A stretch of DNA of 36,836 nucleotides. It comes from Clostridia bacterium. Lineage in GTDB: Bacteria; Bacillota; Clostridia; Oscillospirales; Acutalibacteraceae. Location: contig JAFRXY010000050.1 of NCBI GenBank assembly GCA_017441385.1, forward strand, positions 1 through 36,836, given 5' to 3'. A model generated the notes under the pieces. That model had not been told where the DNA came from. It was given only the letters and a program-made list of their open reading frames with translations, and made no database searches. This document shows, one piece after another, positions 8,342 to 17,960 of this stretch (positions are counted from its first letter, which is position 1; each line of letters begins with the position of its first letter). The translations under genes and the position numbers were made by a program.

Positions 8342-9022
8342 TTGTTTGTCTCTTTGATTCGCACGGTGATTCTGTACGCGGTGGTCATTTTCGCCGTCCG
8401 GGTGATGGGCAAGCGGCAGATCAAGGAAATGCAGGCCTCCGAGATTGTGGTGACGCTGATGATTTCCAACATTGCCGCCATGCCGATGCAGGAAGTGGGC
8501 ATTTCCATCTTTACCGGCATTGTCCCCATACTCACACTTGTAGTGACAGAAATTGCCATGTCCTATGTCATGCTGAAATACCGCCCCTTCCGTCAATTGA
8601 TTTCCGGAATGCCGGTGGTGGTGATCGAAAAGGGAAAGATCAATCAGGCCGCCATGCGCTCGCTCCGGCTGAGCAATGAGGATTTGTTTGAGGAACTGCG
8701 GAAGAAGGACATTTTCGACCCCGGCGCGGTGGAATACGCCATTTTTGAGACCGACGGGGTGATGAGCGTGCTCCTGAAAAGCGGCGAACTTCCCCTGACC
8801 GCTTCACAGGCGGGGAAGGACGACGGGAAGGATTCGCTCAACGCCCTGATCGTCAGCGACGGCGAGATCGAAACCGAAGCCGCCAAGCTCACCGGCTGGA
8901 CGGCCGACAAAATAAAAAAGACCCTCCGTTCACAGAGCGTCAGGCTGAGCGACGTATTCATCATGTACGGCGACAGCGGAGGAAAATTCAAGATCATCAA
9001 AAAGGCAGGTAACGAAAATTGA
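8342..9022 (+). CDS. DUF421 (YetF family) membrane protein
   Basis: 226 residues: about three hydrophobic helices in the first ~85 residues with the family's 'RVMGKRQIKEMQASEIVVTL' segment, then the soluble domain with 'LRLSNEDLFEELRKKDIFD' and 'VEYAIFETDGVMSVL', both typical of DUF421. The start is TTG at 8342; an in-frame ATG at 8330 is directly followed by TGA and cannot be used, and AAGGA sits about 11 bases before the TTG. Its stop overlaps the TTG start of the next gene. In Bacillus, YetF relatives are linked to spores and the membrane, but the role is not settled. Confidence 0.88.
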   Translation: MFVSLIRTVILYAVVIFAVRVMGKRQIKEMQASEIVVTLMISNIAAMPMQEVGISIFTGIVPILTLVVTEIAMSYVMLKYRPFRQLISGMPVVVIEKGKINQAAMRSLRLSNEDLFEELRKKDIFDPGAVEYAIFETDGVMSVLLKSGELPLTASQAGKDDGKDSLNALIVSDGEIETEAAKLTGWTADKIKKTLRSQSVRLSDVFIMYGDSGGKFKIIKKAGNEN

Positions 9023-9414
9023 AACGTGAAGCAATCACCGTGATACTCTTTCTGCTGCTGATGACATTCTGCACGGCGGCGCTGCTGAATACCCTCAGCG
9101 TCAGCCGCAGAATGTCGCGCGTCACCAATGAAGCCATTTCCATGACCGACGGCGGAAAGCCCGATTCCGAAAATACGGAAAGGCTGGGTGCTAAGCTCGA
9201 TGAGATTTCCCGCCATTGGGAAAGATACGAGCCGCTCATTTCCACCTATTCCCGTCACGACGAGCTGGAACGGGTTTCCTCGGCGGTGAAGCGGCTGCGT
9301 CCCCTGTACGACAGCGGGAAGTTCGGCGAACTTTTCCTCACGCTGCACGAAACCGACGACGCGCTGGAGCATCTCAGAAAGACCGAACTGCCGACCGTCG
9401 CCAATATCTTGTAA
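9019..9414 (+). CDS. DUF4363 protein, partner of DUF421
   Basis: 131 residues: one N-terminal membrane helix (about 6-27) and a helical extracytoplasmic domain with a 'SRHWERYEPLISTYSRHDELE' core and an 'LHETDDALEHLRKTE' end, the DUF4363 pattern. The start is a TTG sharing bases with the DUF421 stop (TTGA overlap), so the pair is translationally coupled; DUF421 and DUF4363 commonly occur side by side in Firmicutes. The gene ends four bases from the end of the convergent tagD-like gene, leaving no room for a separate terminator. Confidence 0.85.
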   Translation: MKREAITVILFLLLMTFCTAALLNTLSVSRRMSRVTNEAISMTDGGKPDSENTERLGAKLDEISRHWERYEPLISTYSRHDELERVSSAVKRLRPLYDSGKFGELFLTLHETDDALEHLRKTELPTVANIL

Positions 9415-9418
9415 AAAA

Positions 9419-9817
9419 TTACTTCTTATCGCCCAGATCGTGCTTGATCTGGGTGGTGCTGATTTCCGGCGTGCGGGACAGATAGACCACTTCGCAGCCT
9501 TCCTCCCGCAGGAAGTCGAATTTGCCCTTCCAGTCGTCGCCGATGACGAAGGTGTCAATGTGGTACTCGTGAACGTCGCTGCGCTTCTGATCCCAGTTTT
9601 CCTCCGGAATGACAAGATCGACATAGCGGATGGCTTCGAGCAGAGACTTGCGCTGTTCGTAGGTGAAGTAGCACTTCTTGTGCTTCTCATTCCAGTTGAA
9701 TTCATCGGTGGAAAGGCAGACCACCAGATAATCCCCCAGCGCCTTCGCCCTTTTGAGCAGATTGATGTGTCCGTAGTGCAGCAGGTCAAATGTACCGTAT
9801 GTGATAACTCGTTTCAT
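9419..9817 (-). CDS. tagD: Glycerol-3-phosphate cytidylyltransferase-like nucleotidyltransferase
   Basis: 132 residues, the length of TagD/TarD. Motifs: 'YGTFDLLHYGH' with the HxGH-type HYGH at 14-17, 'GDDWKGKFDFL' at about 93-103, and the C-terminal RTPEISTT at 115-122 (canonical RTxGISTT; Gly is replaced by Glu here). The enzyme joins CTP and glycerol-3-phosphate to give CDP-glycerol for teichoic acid or polysaccharide phosphoglycerol. The variant RTPE residue is seen in some homologues, so activity is likely. No other teichoic acid gene is nearby. AAAGGAG lies about 12 bases before the ATG. It lies 39 bases downstream of the PIN-toxin gene and could be read from the same transcript. Confidence 0.88.
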   Translation of the reverse strand: MKRVITYGTFDLLHYGHINLLKRAKALGDYLVVCLSTDEFNWNEKHKKCYFTYEQRKSLLEAIRYVDLVIPEENWDQKRSDVHEYHIDTFVIGDDWKGKFDFLREEGCEVVYLSRTPEISTTQIKHDLGDKK

Positions 9818-9856
9818 AATTCTATGCGACTCCTTTTGGGTGATATAAAAGAATTC

Positions 9857-10264
9857 CTAAACCGCCTCAAACAATTCTTTGGGGGTCATTACCGGAATCT
9901 CGGAATGTGCAAAATCAGAAATGTTTCGCGTAATGATATAATCCACTCCAGCGGTTTTGGCGCATTTTGATTGAATACAATCTTCAAAATCCTTAAATTC
10001 TGTTGCGTCAAGAGCATCTATGACTTCTTCATGGGTAGTTCCAACTACCTCAAGCAATTCACAGATTGATTTTAAGACTATGCGCCTTGTAGTATCAGGT
10101 GTTTTTCTCAGAATATACCAAATAGTTGTAATAGTATGAAGCGCAATACAGCCGGATACTTTTTCTTCACTGCACATTTGCATTACACACTTTGCGTCAT
10201 CATAAAACCCCTGTCGCTTGAGCAGATAATCCAGTACAATATTTGTATCAATCAGCAATACCAT
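9857..10264 (-). CDS. PIN-domain ribonuclease toxin
   Basis: 135 residues when started at the ATG at 10264, which has GGAGG a few bases upstream and overlaps the antitoxin gene by 17 bp; a longer upstream reading has no RBS. PIN features: 'LLIDTNIVLDYLLKR' with acidic D6, a central 'EFKDFEDCIQS' block and 'YIITRNISDF' near the C-terminus, giving the expected acidic metal-binding set. Such VapC-like proteins cleave RNA and are neutralised by the adjacent antitoxin. The A+T content is visibly higher than in the neighbouring operons, which suggests acquisition. Confidence 0.85.
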   Translation of the reverse strand: MVLLIDTNIVLDYLLKRQGFYDDAKCVMQMCSEEKVSGCIALHTITTIWYILRKTPDTTRRIVLKSICELLEVVGTTHEEVIDALDATEFKDFEDCIQSKCAKTAGVDYIITRNISDFAHSEIPVMTPKELFEAV

Positions 10265-10493
10265 ATTTTTCCTCCAATGCACCGGACAATTCTGCGTCAG
10301 CATCAAAATTATCGGGAAAAACCAGATTCAGTGCTTCCAATCTGGCAAATGCATTTTTCTTTTCAGATAGTTCTTTCTGCTTTCTCAGTTCTATCAGACT
10401 GAGTTCATCAACCGCCAATGTGATAATGGCTCTGATCTTGTCATCAGGAAGCTGATAAATAAGCTGAACTGCCTGCTGCTGTATGGCCGTCAT
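10248..10493 (-). CDS. Putative antitoxin for the PIN toxin
   Basis: 81 residues starting at the ATG at 10493, with AAAGGTGAT upstream; the reading frame continues upstream but has no start signal. The sequence is acidic and helical (MTAIQQQAVQLIYQLPDD..., then 'ELRKQKELSEKKNAF', and an acidic C-terminal end likely to wrap the toxin). No standard AbrB, RHH or Phd motif is obvious; the class is uncertain, and antitoxin identity rests mainly on gene order, size and overlap with the PIN gene. Confidence 0.72.
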   Translation of the reverse strand: MTAIQQQAVQLIYQLPDDKIRAIITLAVDELSLIELRKQKELSEKKNAFARLEALNLVFPDNFDADAELSGALEEKYGIAD

Positions 10494-10539
10494 ACTATCA
10501 TCACCTTTCAGTAGTAGTATACGATAATTGTTTACATAT

Positions 10540-10568
10540 ATCTTACCATCATCCATAAAAAATGTCAA
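10540..10568 (-). promoter_or_regulatory. Promoter of the toxin-antitoxin pair
   Basis: On the minus strand TTGACA (10568-10563), 17-bp spacer, TAAGAT (10545-10540), about 45 bp before the antitoxin ATG. No clear operator palindrome overlaps it. Confidence 0.75.
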
Positions 10569-10584
10569 CAATTCAAATATAAAC

Positions 10585-10640
10585 AAAAACAGATAACCGG
10601 GCAAAATAACGGAAGGACGCGCGGTTATCTGTTTTTTTAG
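10585..10640 (-). terminator. Terminator of the F-type ATP synthase operon
   Basis: AAAAACAGATAACC (10585-10598) pairs with GGTTATCTGTTTTT (10623-10636) across a 24-nt loop. It lies just after the atpC stop; on the minus strand the stem is followed by a T-rich run. It works symmetrically for either strand. Confidence 0.85.
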
Positions 10641-10647
10641 GTAAAAA

Positions 10648-12559
<1,912 letters not shown>

Positions 12560-13363
12560 TTATCTTCCGCTGCCCGCAACGATTTCGGTGATTTCCTGCG
12601 TGATCGCGCCCTGACGCGCGCGGTTATAGGTAAGCCGCAGATCGTCCAGCATTTCCCTAGCGTTCCTGCCGGCATTGTCCATCGCCATGCGTCGGGCGGC
12701 GTTCTCGCTGGCAAAGCCCTCGCGCACGCCCCACATGATCATGCCGTAGACGTATTCCACCACCGCCGCGTTCATCACGCTCACTTCGTCCGGCTCGAAT
12801 TCTATGCCGCCGGCGCGGCTGCCTTCCGCCTTTTCAAAAGGGAGAAGCCATTTCACCGAAGCGGTCTGCGTCATCATGGAGACATATTCCGTGCTGACAA
12901 GGCCGAGACGGTCAAACTTCCCCCCGGCAAAATCCTCGCAGAGCTTCACGGCCAGTTCATGTCCCTGCTCGCAGGTGTAGCCGCCGCAGAGCGTCAGTTC
13001 CCCGCCGAAGCGTTCGCAGGCGCGCTTGCCGATGCAGAGCTTCTCCGCTTCGGGAAATTCCTCCGCCGCTTTGAAGACGTTGGAATTATACCCGCCGCAG
13101 AGTCCCCTGTCCCCCGCAATGACCACCAGCCGGGTGCGTTCTTCGCCCTCGGTGCGCATATAGGGGCTGCGCTGACATTCGGGGCAGGAAGCCAGCGTGG
13201 CGGTCATGATCTTCAATGTCTCGGCGTACTGACGCGCCTTGATCATTTCCTCGCTGGCACGGTAAATCTTCGAAGAAGCCACCAGTCCCATGGCGGAGGT
13301 CAGGTGGAGCATGGAATCGACGCTGCGGATGCTGGAACGAAGGCTTTTGATATCGGCGCTCAT
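12560..13363 (-). CDS. atpG: F-type ATP synthase gamma subunit
   Basis: 267 residues, slightly shorter than the usual ~285. The N-terminal 'ADIKSLRSSIRSVDSMLHLTSAMGLVASSKI' helix, the central Rossmann-like part with 'GDRGLCGGYNSN', and the C-terminal helix ending 'LTYNRARQGAITQEITEIV' are the expected landmarks of the rotating central stalk. GGAGGTG lies 5-6 bases before the ATG. It begins 5 bp after atpA. Confidence 0.97.
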   Translation of the reverse strand: MSADIKSLRSSIRSVDSMLHLTSAMGLVASSKIYRASEEMIKARQYAETLKIMTATLASCPECQRSPYMRTEGEERTRLVVIAGDRGLCGGYNSNVFKAAEEFPEAEKLCIGKRACERFGGELTLCGGYTCEQGHELAVKLCEDFAGGKFDRLGLVSTEYVSMMTQTASVKWLLPFEKAEGSRAGGIEFEPDEVSVMNAAVVEYVYGMIMWGVREGFASENAARRMAMDNAGRNAREMLDDLRLTYNRARQGAITQEITEIVAGSGR

Positions 13364-13368
13364 TCAGT

Positions 13369-14862
13369 TCACCTCCGCATATCGTCAAGAGCTGATTTCA
13401 GCTCGGCTATATCGGATTCGTCAAAGGAATTGTGTTCGATTCTGTCCAGCCAGTCGGCGTGCTTATCCTCCAGCAGACGGAAGAGCCGCTGCTCGTAATC
13501 GTGCACTTCGCTGACCGCGTATTCGTTGAGATAGCCGTTGATGACGGCGTAGACAATGGCCACCTGACAGCCCGTGCGGATGGGGGAATTCTGCTTCTGC
13601 TTGAGCACCTCGACGATTCTCTCGCCTAGCGCCAGACGCGCCTTGGTATCGGGGTCAAGATCGCTGCCGAACTGCGCGAAGGACTGCAATTCACGGTACT
13701 GGGAATAGAGCAGTTTCAGCTCGCCGGCGACCTTCTTCATGCCCTTGAGCTGCGCCGAACCGCCGACGCGGCTGACCGAAATGCCCGGGTTGATGGCGGG
13801 AATCACGCCCGCGTGGAACAGCTCGGTTTCGAGAAATATCTGTCCGTCGGTGATGGAAATGACGTTGGTCGGAATGTAGGCCGACACGTCGCCCTCCTGC
13901 GTTTCGATGATGGGAAGGGCGGTTATCGAGCCGCCGCCGTATTCCGGCGCGACACAGGCAGCTCTTTCCAGCAGGCGGGAATGCAGATAGAAAACGTCGC
14001 CGGGGTAGGCTTCACGTCCGGGGGGTCTGCGGATCAGCAGGGAAATGGCACGGTAAGCCACCGCGTGCTTGGAAAGATCGTCGTAGATGATCAGCACATC
14101 CCTGCCCTGCTCGCGGAAGTATTCCGCCATAGCGCAGCCGGCATAGGGGGCGATATATTGCAGCGGGGCGCTTTCGGAGGCGGAAGCCGCCACGATGATG
14201 GAGTAATCCATCGCGCCCTCGTCCATGAGCTTCTGCGCGAGCTGCACCACCGACGAATTCTTCTTGCCGATGGCGACATAAATGCAGAGTACGCCGGTGT
14301 TCTTCTGGTTGATGATGGTGTCGGAGGCAATCTCCGTCTTGCCGGTCTGGCGGTCGCCGATGAGAAGCTCGCGCTGTCCTCTGCCGATCGGAATCATGCT
14401 GTCAATGGCCTTGATGCCGGTCTGGAGCGGCACCGAAACGCTCTTGCGCTCGATGATGCCGGGTGCCTCTGATTCAATCGGGCGCATGGAGGCATATTGG
14501 ATATCCCCCTTGCCGTCGATGGGAACGCCGAGGGCATTCACCACGCGCCCCAGCATTTCCTCCCCCACGGGAACCGAAAGCACCTGTCCCGTACGTCTGA
14601 CGGTGGTGCCTTCACAGATGTTGTTGGTGTTGGCGAGAATGGCGACCGAAACGGTCTCTTCCTCCAGATTCTGGGCCAGACCCACGCTGCCGTCGCTGAA
14701 TTCCAGCAGCTCCCCCGCCATACAGCTGCGAAGTCCGTAGACCGACGCGATGCCGTCGCCCACCATGACGACGGTGCCGGTCTCGGTCATTTCTATCTTG
14801 GATTTGTAATTTCTGATCTGTTCCTTCAGAATATTGCTGATTTCCTCGGGTTTTCTGTTCAT
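13369..14862 (-). CDS. atpA: F-type ATP synthase alpha subunit
   Basis: 497 residues. Walker A GDRQTGKT at 169-176, an intact N-terminal '[17 protein letters not shown]' crown domain, and the '[17 protein letters not shown]' ATPase signature. It carries the non-catalytic nucleotide sites and, with beta, forms the F1 head. The ATG shares four bases with the atpH stop (ATGA), so translation is coupled. Confidence 0.98.
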   Translation of the reverse strand: MNRKPEEISNILKEQIRNYKSKIEMTETGTVVMVGDGIASVYGLRSCMAGELLEFSDGSVGLAQNLEEETVSVAILANTNNICEGTTVRRTGQVLSVPVGEEMLGRVVNALGVPIDGKGDIQYASMRPIESEAPGIIERKSVSVPLQTGIKAIDSMIPIGRGQRELLIGDRQTGKTEIASDTIINQKNTGVLCIYVAIGKKNSSVVQLAQKLMDEGAMDYSIIVAASASESAPLQYIAPYAGCAMAEYFREQGRDVLIIYDDLSKHAVAYRAISLLIRRPPGREAYPGDVFYLHSRLLERAACVAPEYGGGSITALPIIETQEGDVSAYIPTNVISITDGQIFLETELFHAGVIPAINPGISVSRVGGSAQLKGMKKVAGELKLLYSQYRELQSFAQFGSDLDPDTKARLALGERIVEVLKQKQNSPIRTGCQVAIVYAVINGYLNEYAVSEVHDYEQRLFRLLEDKHADWLDRIEHNSFDESDIAELKSALDDMRR

Positions 14863-15389
14863 TCGCCTATCACTTTCCTTACGTTTTTCAGCTTGGTTCT
14901 CAGGCTCCCGTCGATCCGCAGCCCTTCAATGTCCACTGTCACGCCGCCCAGCAAAGACGGGTCTGTTTTCCAGCGGATATTGAGCTTCCGTCCGCTGAGC
15001 TTCTCCAGCTTCGCCCTGAGTCGCTGCTTCTGGTCGTCGCTGAGCGCGACCGCGCTGACAACCTCCGCCCGGGCCAGACCGGCGCTTTGGTTATACAGGC
15101 GTTCGTATTCGGCGGCACACTCCCCCAGAATGGGCGCTCCTCCCTGTTCGCAGAGCAGCGACAGGAAGGACATGACGTATTCCGACAGCGAATTTTCAAA
15201 CGCCTGTTGCAGGCTGCCCAGACGTTCCGACTTGGGAATCGCGGGCGCCGCGAGAAAGGCGGCATAGTCGGGAGCGTCCTCAAAAACGCTCTCGATGAAC
15301 CGGAGTTCTTCCAGAGTTTCCTTTTCGCTGCGGGTTTCACGCGCCAGTGAAAACAGGGCAGCGGCATATTCCTTACTCGTCGCCCTCAT
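14859..15389 (-). CDS. atpH: F-type ATP synthase delta subunit
   Basis: 176 residues from the ATG at 15389, which has AGGTGA five bases upstream; a GTG nine bases earlier is in frame but would overlap atpF and lie on the RBS. It has the N-terminal '[14 protein letters not shown]' helix bundle that caps the alpha N-termini and the C-terminal '[30 protein letters not shown]' signature (quoted in parts: '[20 protein letters not shown]'). It links F1 to the b-subunit stalk. Confidence 0.95.
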   Translation of the reverse strand: MRATSKEYAAALFSLARETRSEKETLEELRFIESVFEDAPDYAAFLAAPAIPKSERLGSLQQAFENSLSEYVMSFLSLLCEQGGAPILGECAAEYERLYNQSAGLARAEVVSAVALSDDQKQRLRAKLEKLSGRKLNIRWKTDPSLLGGVTVDIEGLRIDGSLRTKLKNVRKVIGE

Positions 15390-15390
15390 G

Positions 15391-15891
15391 TTATTCACCT
15401 ATTTCAGAAATGAATGCATCAATCAGATCGCTGTGATCCTCGGCGTTGATCTCCCGGTCGAGAATCTTGCCGGCGAGAACAACCGACACGTCGGCGATCT
15501 GGGCTTTGATATCGTCCTCCGCCTTGCGGCGTTCGGCTTCCGCCTCCGCCCTTGCGCGGCTGATCATGCGGTCGGCGCGTTCCTTGGTTTCGCCGAGAAT
15601 GGCGGTACTCTGACGGTTCGCGCTTTCCACCGCGCTGCTCACAATGCCGGCCGCTTCCTCGTCGGCGGCGGCTATCTTCTCATTCCATTCCGCCTGTGCC
15701 GCCAGCGCTTCGGTCTTGGCCCTGTCGGCCTCGTCATAGCGGGATTGGATCGCCGCCTGACGGTCTGCCAGCACCTTCTTGACCGGCTTGTAGAGGAATT
15801 TTTTCAGCATGAGATAGAGAATCAGCAGGTTGCAGAGCGCTATGACGATATGCCAGATATTAATTGAAATGATTGGCAATGAATTTTGCAC
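15391..15891 (-). CDS. atpF: F-type ATP synthase b subunit
   Basis: 166 residues from a GTG start at 15891, supported by GAGGTGA seven bases upstream. One N-terminal membrane helix (about 9-30), then a long charged alpha-helix (about 35-140) rich in Ala, Glu, Arg and Lys, as expected of the peripheral stalk. The short 'EKFLYKPVKKVLADRQ'-type boundary is recognisable as 'KKFLYKPVKKVLADRQ'. Single b gene, so a homodimeric stalk is expected. Confidence 0.95.
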   Translation of the reverse strand: MQNSLPIISINIWHIVIALCNLLILYLMLKKFLYKPVKKVLADRQAAIQSRYDEADRAKTEALAAQAEWNEKIAAADEEAAGIVSSAVESANRQSTAILGETKERADRMISRARAEAEAERRKAEDDIKAQIADVSVVLAGKILDREINAEDHSDLIDAFISEIGE

Positions 15892-15954
15892 AATCCGTCA
15901 CCTCAATTTTGTATCATAAATTAACGCTTGATGGGTGGTCTTTCGCCTGCCTGC

Positions 15955-16242
15955 TTACTTGCCGACCGCTTTCAGCAGAATATCGACAAGAATATTAGGC
16001 GCGACAAAAATCAGCAGGATGGCGATGACCAGCGCGTAAAGACCGGTGGTTTCCGCGACGGCGCAGCCCATGAGCATGGTTGAAGTGACGTCGCCCTTGG
16101 ATTCCGGCTGACGGCCGATGGCTTCACAGGCAGCGGCGACGGCGTTGCCTTCACCGATACCGGGGCCGATACCCGCGATCATAGCGCAGCCCGCGCCGAG
16201 GGCGCAGCATCCGAGAATAATACCGATTGCAAGTTCCAACAT
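15955..16242 (-). CDS. atpE: F-type ATP synthase c subunit, Na+-type two-carboxylate rotor
   Basis: 95 residues, two membrane helices with a RQPE loop (R44-E47). Ion site: helix 1 GIGPGIGEG places Glu31 where Na+ c subunits carry Gln32, and helix 2 VAETTGLY provides V62, E64, T65, T66 and Y69, the Na+ ligand pattern of Ilyobacter-type c rings. Two carboxylates per site are known from the Na+-driven Fusobacterium nucleatum c ring. Na+ coupling is therefore likely for this enzyme; it remains an inference. GGAGGTAA lies before the ATG. A 63-bp gap follows to atpF. Confidence 0.97.
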   Translation of the reverse strand: MLELAIGIILGCCALGAGCAMIAGIGPGIGEGNAVAAACEAIGRQPESKGDVTSTMLMGCAVAETTGLYALVIAILLIFVAPNILVDILLKAVGK

Positions 16243-16243
16243 G

Positions 16244-17158
16244 TTAAATTACCTCCAAAGTTTTGATCTGTTTTTTCTTGCTTGCTTTTAGCTTCTGTCT
16301 TTTCATATATTCTTCTACGGGGAAGCCGCCCGCAACATACAGCATGGTCAGCATGGCGAAGATGAACGCTTGCAGACATCCGCTGAATATGTCAAAGTAA
16401 ACCGAGAACACCGCCGGCAGTCCCACACGGAAGAGCGGTATCTCTCCCAGAAATCCCGGCAGCCAGCCGAGAAGCAGTCTGGAAAGCCCCCCCAGCGCGG
16501 TCGCCAGCAACACCGAAATGACCGTACCGGAGAGAATATTGCCGTAATGACGGAACGCCATGGAAACCGGCGTGGCGAATTCGCTGATCACATTCAGTGG
16601 CGCGAGGAAGGGCACCGGTTCGGCAAAGCTCTTTAAGTAACGCACCGGGCCGCACTTCATCTTGTAGTAGGTAATGAGGAAGAAGACGAGAATCGCCCAG
16701 CCGGCGGTGACATTCAGGTCGGAAGTCGGCGGGAAGAGTCCCGTCAGCGACAGCAGGCTGGAGAAGGCCGACAGTCCCAGCACCGCCCCGATGAAGGGGG
16801 TGAAGTCGGCGAAGTATTCGCCCATATTCCCCTTGACCAGCTTTTCGGTCGTTTCGACGATCCATTCCGCGAGGTGCTGGCGCTTCCTGTCGGGAATTTC
16901 CTTCAGCCCGTGCGTCAGATACAGGCAGAGGAAGAAGAGCGAGAGCATGACGAGCCACTGGTTGACCTGCGTTTCGGTGATCGGCAGCCCCCCGAACGGC
17001 AGCGGTATTTCAAAGAAAATATACGCGCCGGTGATTTCCACACCCTCGGCGGCGGGAACGAACAGTATTTTCAGCAATGCGCCGATTGCAATAGGGAGAA
17101 TCATACCTCCCACCAAAAGTGCGTCAGTCAATTTAGGGTCAATTTTTGATTTTTCCAT
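16244..17158 (-). CDS. atpB: F-type ATP synthase a subunit
   Basis: 304 residues from the ATG at 17158. Several hydrophobic helices; the conserved stator arginine is in [12 protein letters not shown] (Arg203), followed by the helix '[13 protein letters not shown]'. The C-terminal part carries '[21 protein letters not shown]', the ion-channel helix (given as consecutive pieces [13 protein letters not shown] and AMLTMLYV). It forms the ion path next to the c ring. The start is uncertain: a GTG at 17176 is in frame, and the GAGGGG upstream is too near the GTG and too far from the ATG, so neither has a good RBS. Confidence 0.93.
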   Translation of the reverse strand: MEKSKIDPKLTDALLVGGMILPIAIGALLKILFVPAAEGVEITGAYIFFEIPLPFGGLPITETQVNQWLVMLSLFFLCLYLTHGLKEIPDRKRQHLAEWIVETTEKLVKGNMGEYFADFTPFIGAVLGLSAFSSLLSLTGLFPPTSDLNVTAGWAILVFFLITYYKMKCGPVRYLKSFAEPVPFLAPLNVISEFATPVSMAFRHYGNILSGTVISVLLATALGGLSRLLLGWLPGFLGEIPLFRVGLPAVFSVYFDIFSGCLQAFIFAMLTMLYVAGGFPVEEYMKRQKLKASKKKQIKTLEVI

Positions 17159-17191
17159 TTTCTTTTTATAACACACCCCTCGGTAAAAAGA

Positions 17192-17256
17192 TAATAGATA
17201 ATACAGAATAGAGAATAGAGAATAGTTTCGGAAGCCCTTCGGGCTTGGAATATAGA
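17192..17256. repeat. Heptamer-plus-hairpin repeat, copy R1
   Basis: Tandem AGAATAG heptamers (the complement of CTATTCT) lead into TTTCGG, a hairpin AAGCCC-TTC-GGGCTT, then GGAATAT. The same order of parts appears at 27060-27181 and 36780-36836, so it is a dispersed element. It lies in the atp operon between atpI and atpB. Confidence 0.75.
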
Positions 17257-17655
17257 CTATTGCTTATTCTTATCCAGAAATGGGCGGATCATGATGGCTA
17301 TTCTGGGGAAGAACAGCGGAAGAATGGTGGCGTAGCCGTTGAAGCAGGGCAGCGCGAATCCCAGCACCGCGACCGCCAATTGCAGCAGCAGCCGCACGGT
17401 CTGGGAGAATTTCATGAGGTCGGCGGCGGGCTTTTTCTCTTTTTGAACCGCCTTCTGCACGGTCATTCCCATGAGGAAGAAATTTCCCGCGGCGGTGATT
17501 CCGCCGAGAAGATTCCCCAGCAGCACGGTGCAGTCCCAGTGCCGCGCAATCAGGAATCCCGCTTGCAGCAGCAGACTCAGAATTCCCGTGACCGTTGCAA
17601 TATAAAGCGATTCTTTTTTGACCGTCGGGTCGATTTTCCTGAACCAATCCCGCAT
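17257..17655 (-). CDS. atpI: ATP synthase subunit I (assembly protein)
   Basis: 132 residues from the ATG at 17655, preceded by AGGAGG at the right distance; the GTG at 17664 directly abuts the RBS and is unlikely. Four hydrophobic helices separated by a basic 'MTVQKAVQKEKK' loop, as in small AtpI proteins that help load the c ring. First gene of the operon; the gap to atpB holds repeat R1. Identity rests on position and topology, since AtpI sequences are poorly conserved. Confidence 0.85.
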   Translation of the reverse strand: MRDWFRKIDPTVKKESLYIATVTGILSLLLQAGFLIARHWDCTVLLGNLLGGITAAGNFFLMGMTVQKAVQKEKKPAADLMKFSQTVRLLLQLAVAVLGFALPCFNGYATILPLFFPRIAIMIRPFLDKNKQ

Positions 17656-17699
17656 CCGGCGCACCCTCCTTCCCGCAAAAATGCCGATTATTTCGGATT

Positions 17700-17728
17700 A
17701 TTATACATGATTTGGTACTGTAAATCAA
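17700..17728 (-). promoter_or_regulatory. Promoter of the F-type ATP synthase operon
   Basis: Minus strand TTGATT (17728-17723), 17-bp spacer ending in TG, TATAAT (17705-17700), about 45 bp upstream of atpI. It is the only strong promoter seen for the nine-gene operon. Confidence 0.8.
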
Positions 17729-17752
17729 TAAAGTTATTGTAAACAATTTTTG

Positions 17753-17830
17753 AGAATGCTGATTTCCCGCCGCCATGCAGCCTCTATGCGGCAGCTGCAA
17801 GGATTATTCTATGGGAAATCCGGGCATTCT
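17753..17830. repeat. 78-bp interrupted inverted repeat between divergent promoters
   Basis: AGAATGC and GATTTCCC (17753-17768) pair with GGGAAATC and GCATTCT (17813-17830), enclosing GC-rich inner hairpins (GCCGC...GCGGC). It lies upstream of both the atp promoter (minus) and the rlmA promoter (plus), so neither transcribes it. It could be a small miniature element or a structured RNA with its own promoter. The rest of the 305-bp intergenic region holds the two promoters only. Confidence 0.5.
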
Positions 17831-17892
17831 GCAATAGACAACCTGCCCCTCCTGCCCAAAATTCAAGCACGGGAGTCGGCGTGACAGGCGGC

Positions 17893-17921
17893 TTGTATTT
17901 TTCATTTTACCGTGCTATAAT
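17893..17921 (+). promoter_or_regulatory. Promoter of rlmA-like gene
   Basis: TTGTAT (17893-17898), 17-bp spacer, TATAAT (17916-17921). A TGAATG...CATTCA inverted repeat (17921-17939) overlaps the -10 and start region and could be an operator. Confidence 0.75.
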
Positions 17922-17960
17922 GAATGCAATATTCATTCAACACTTCCGGGAAGGTGCCAT

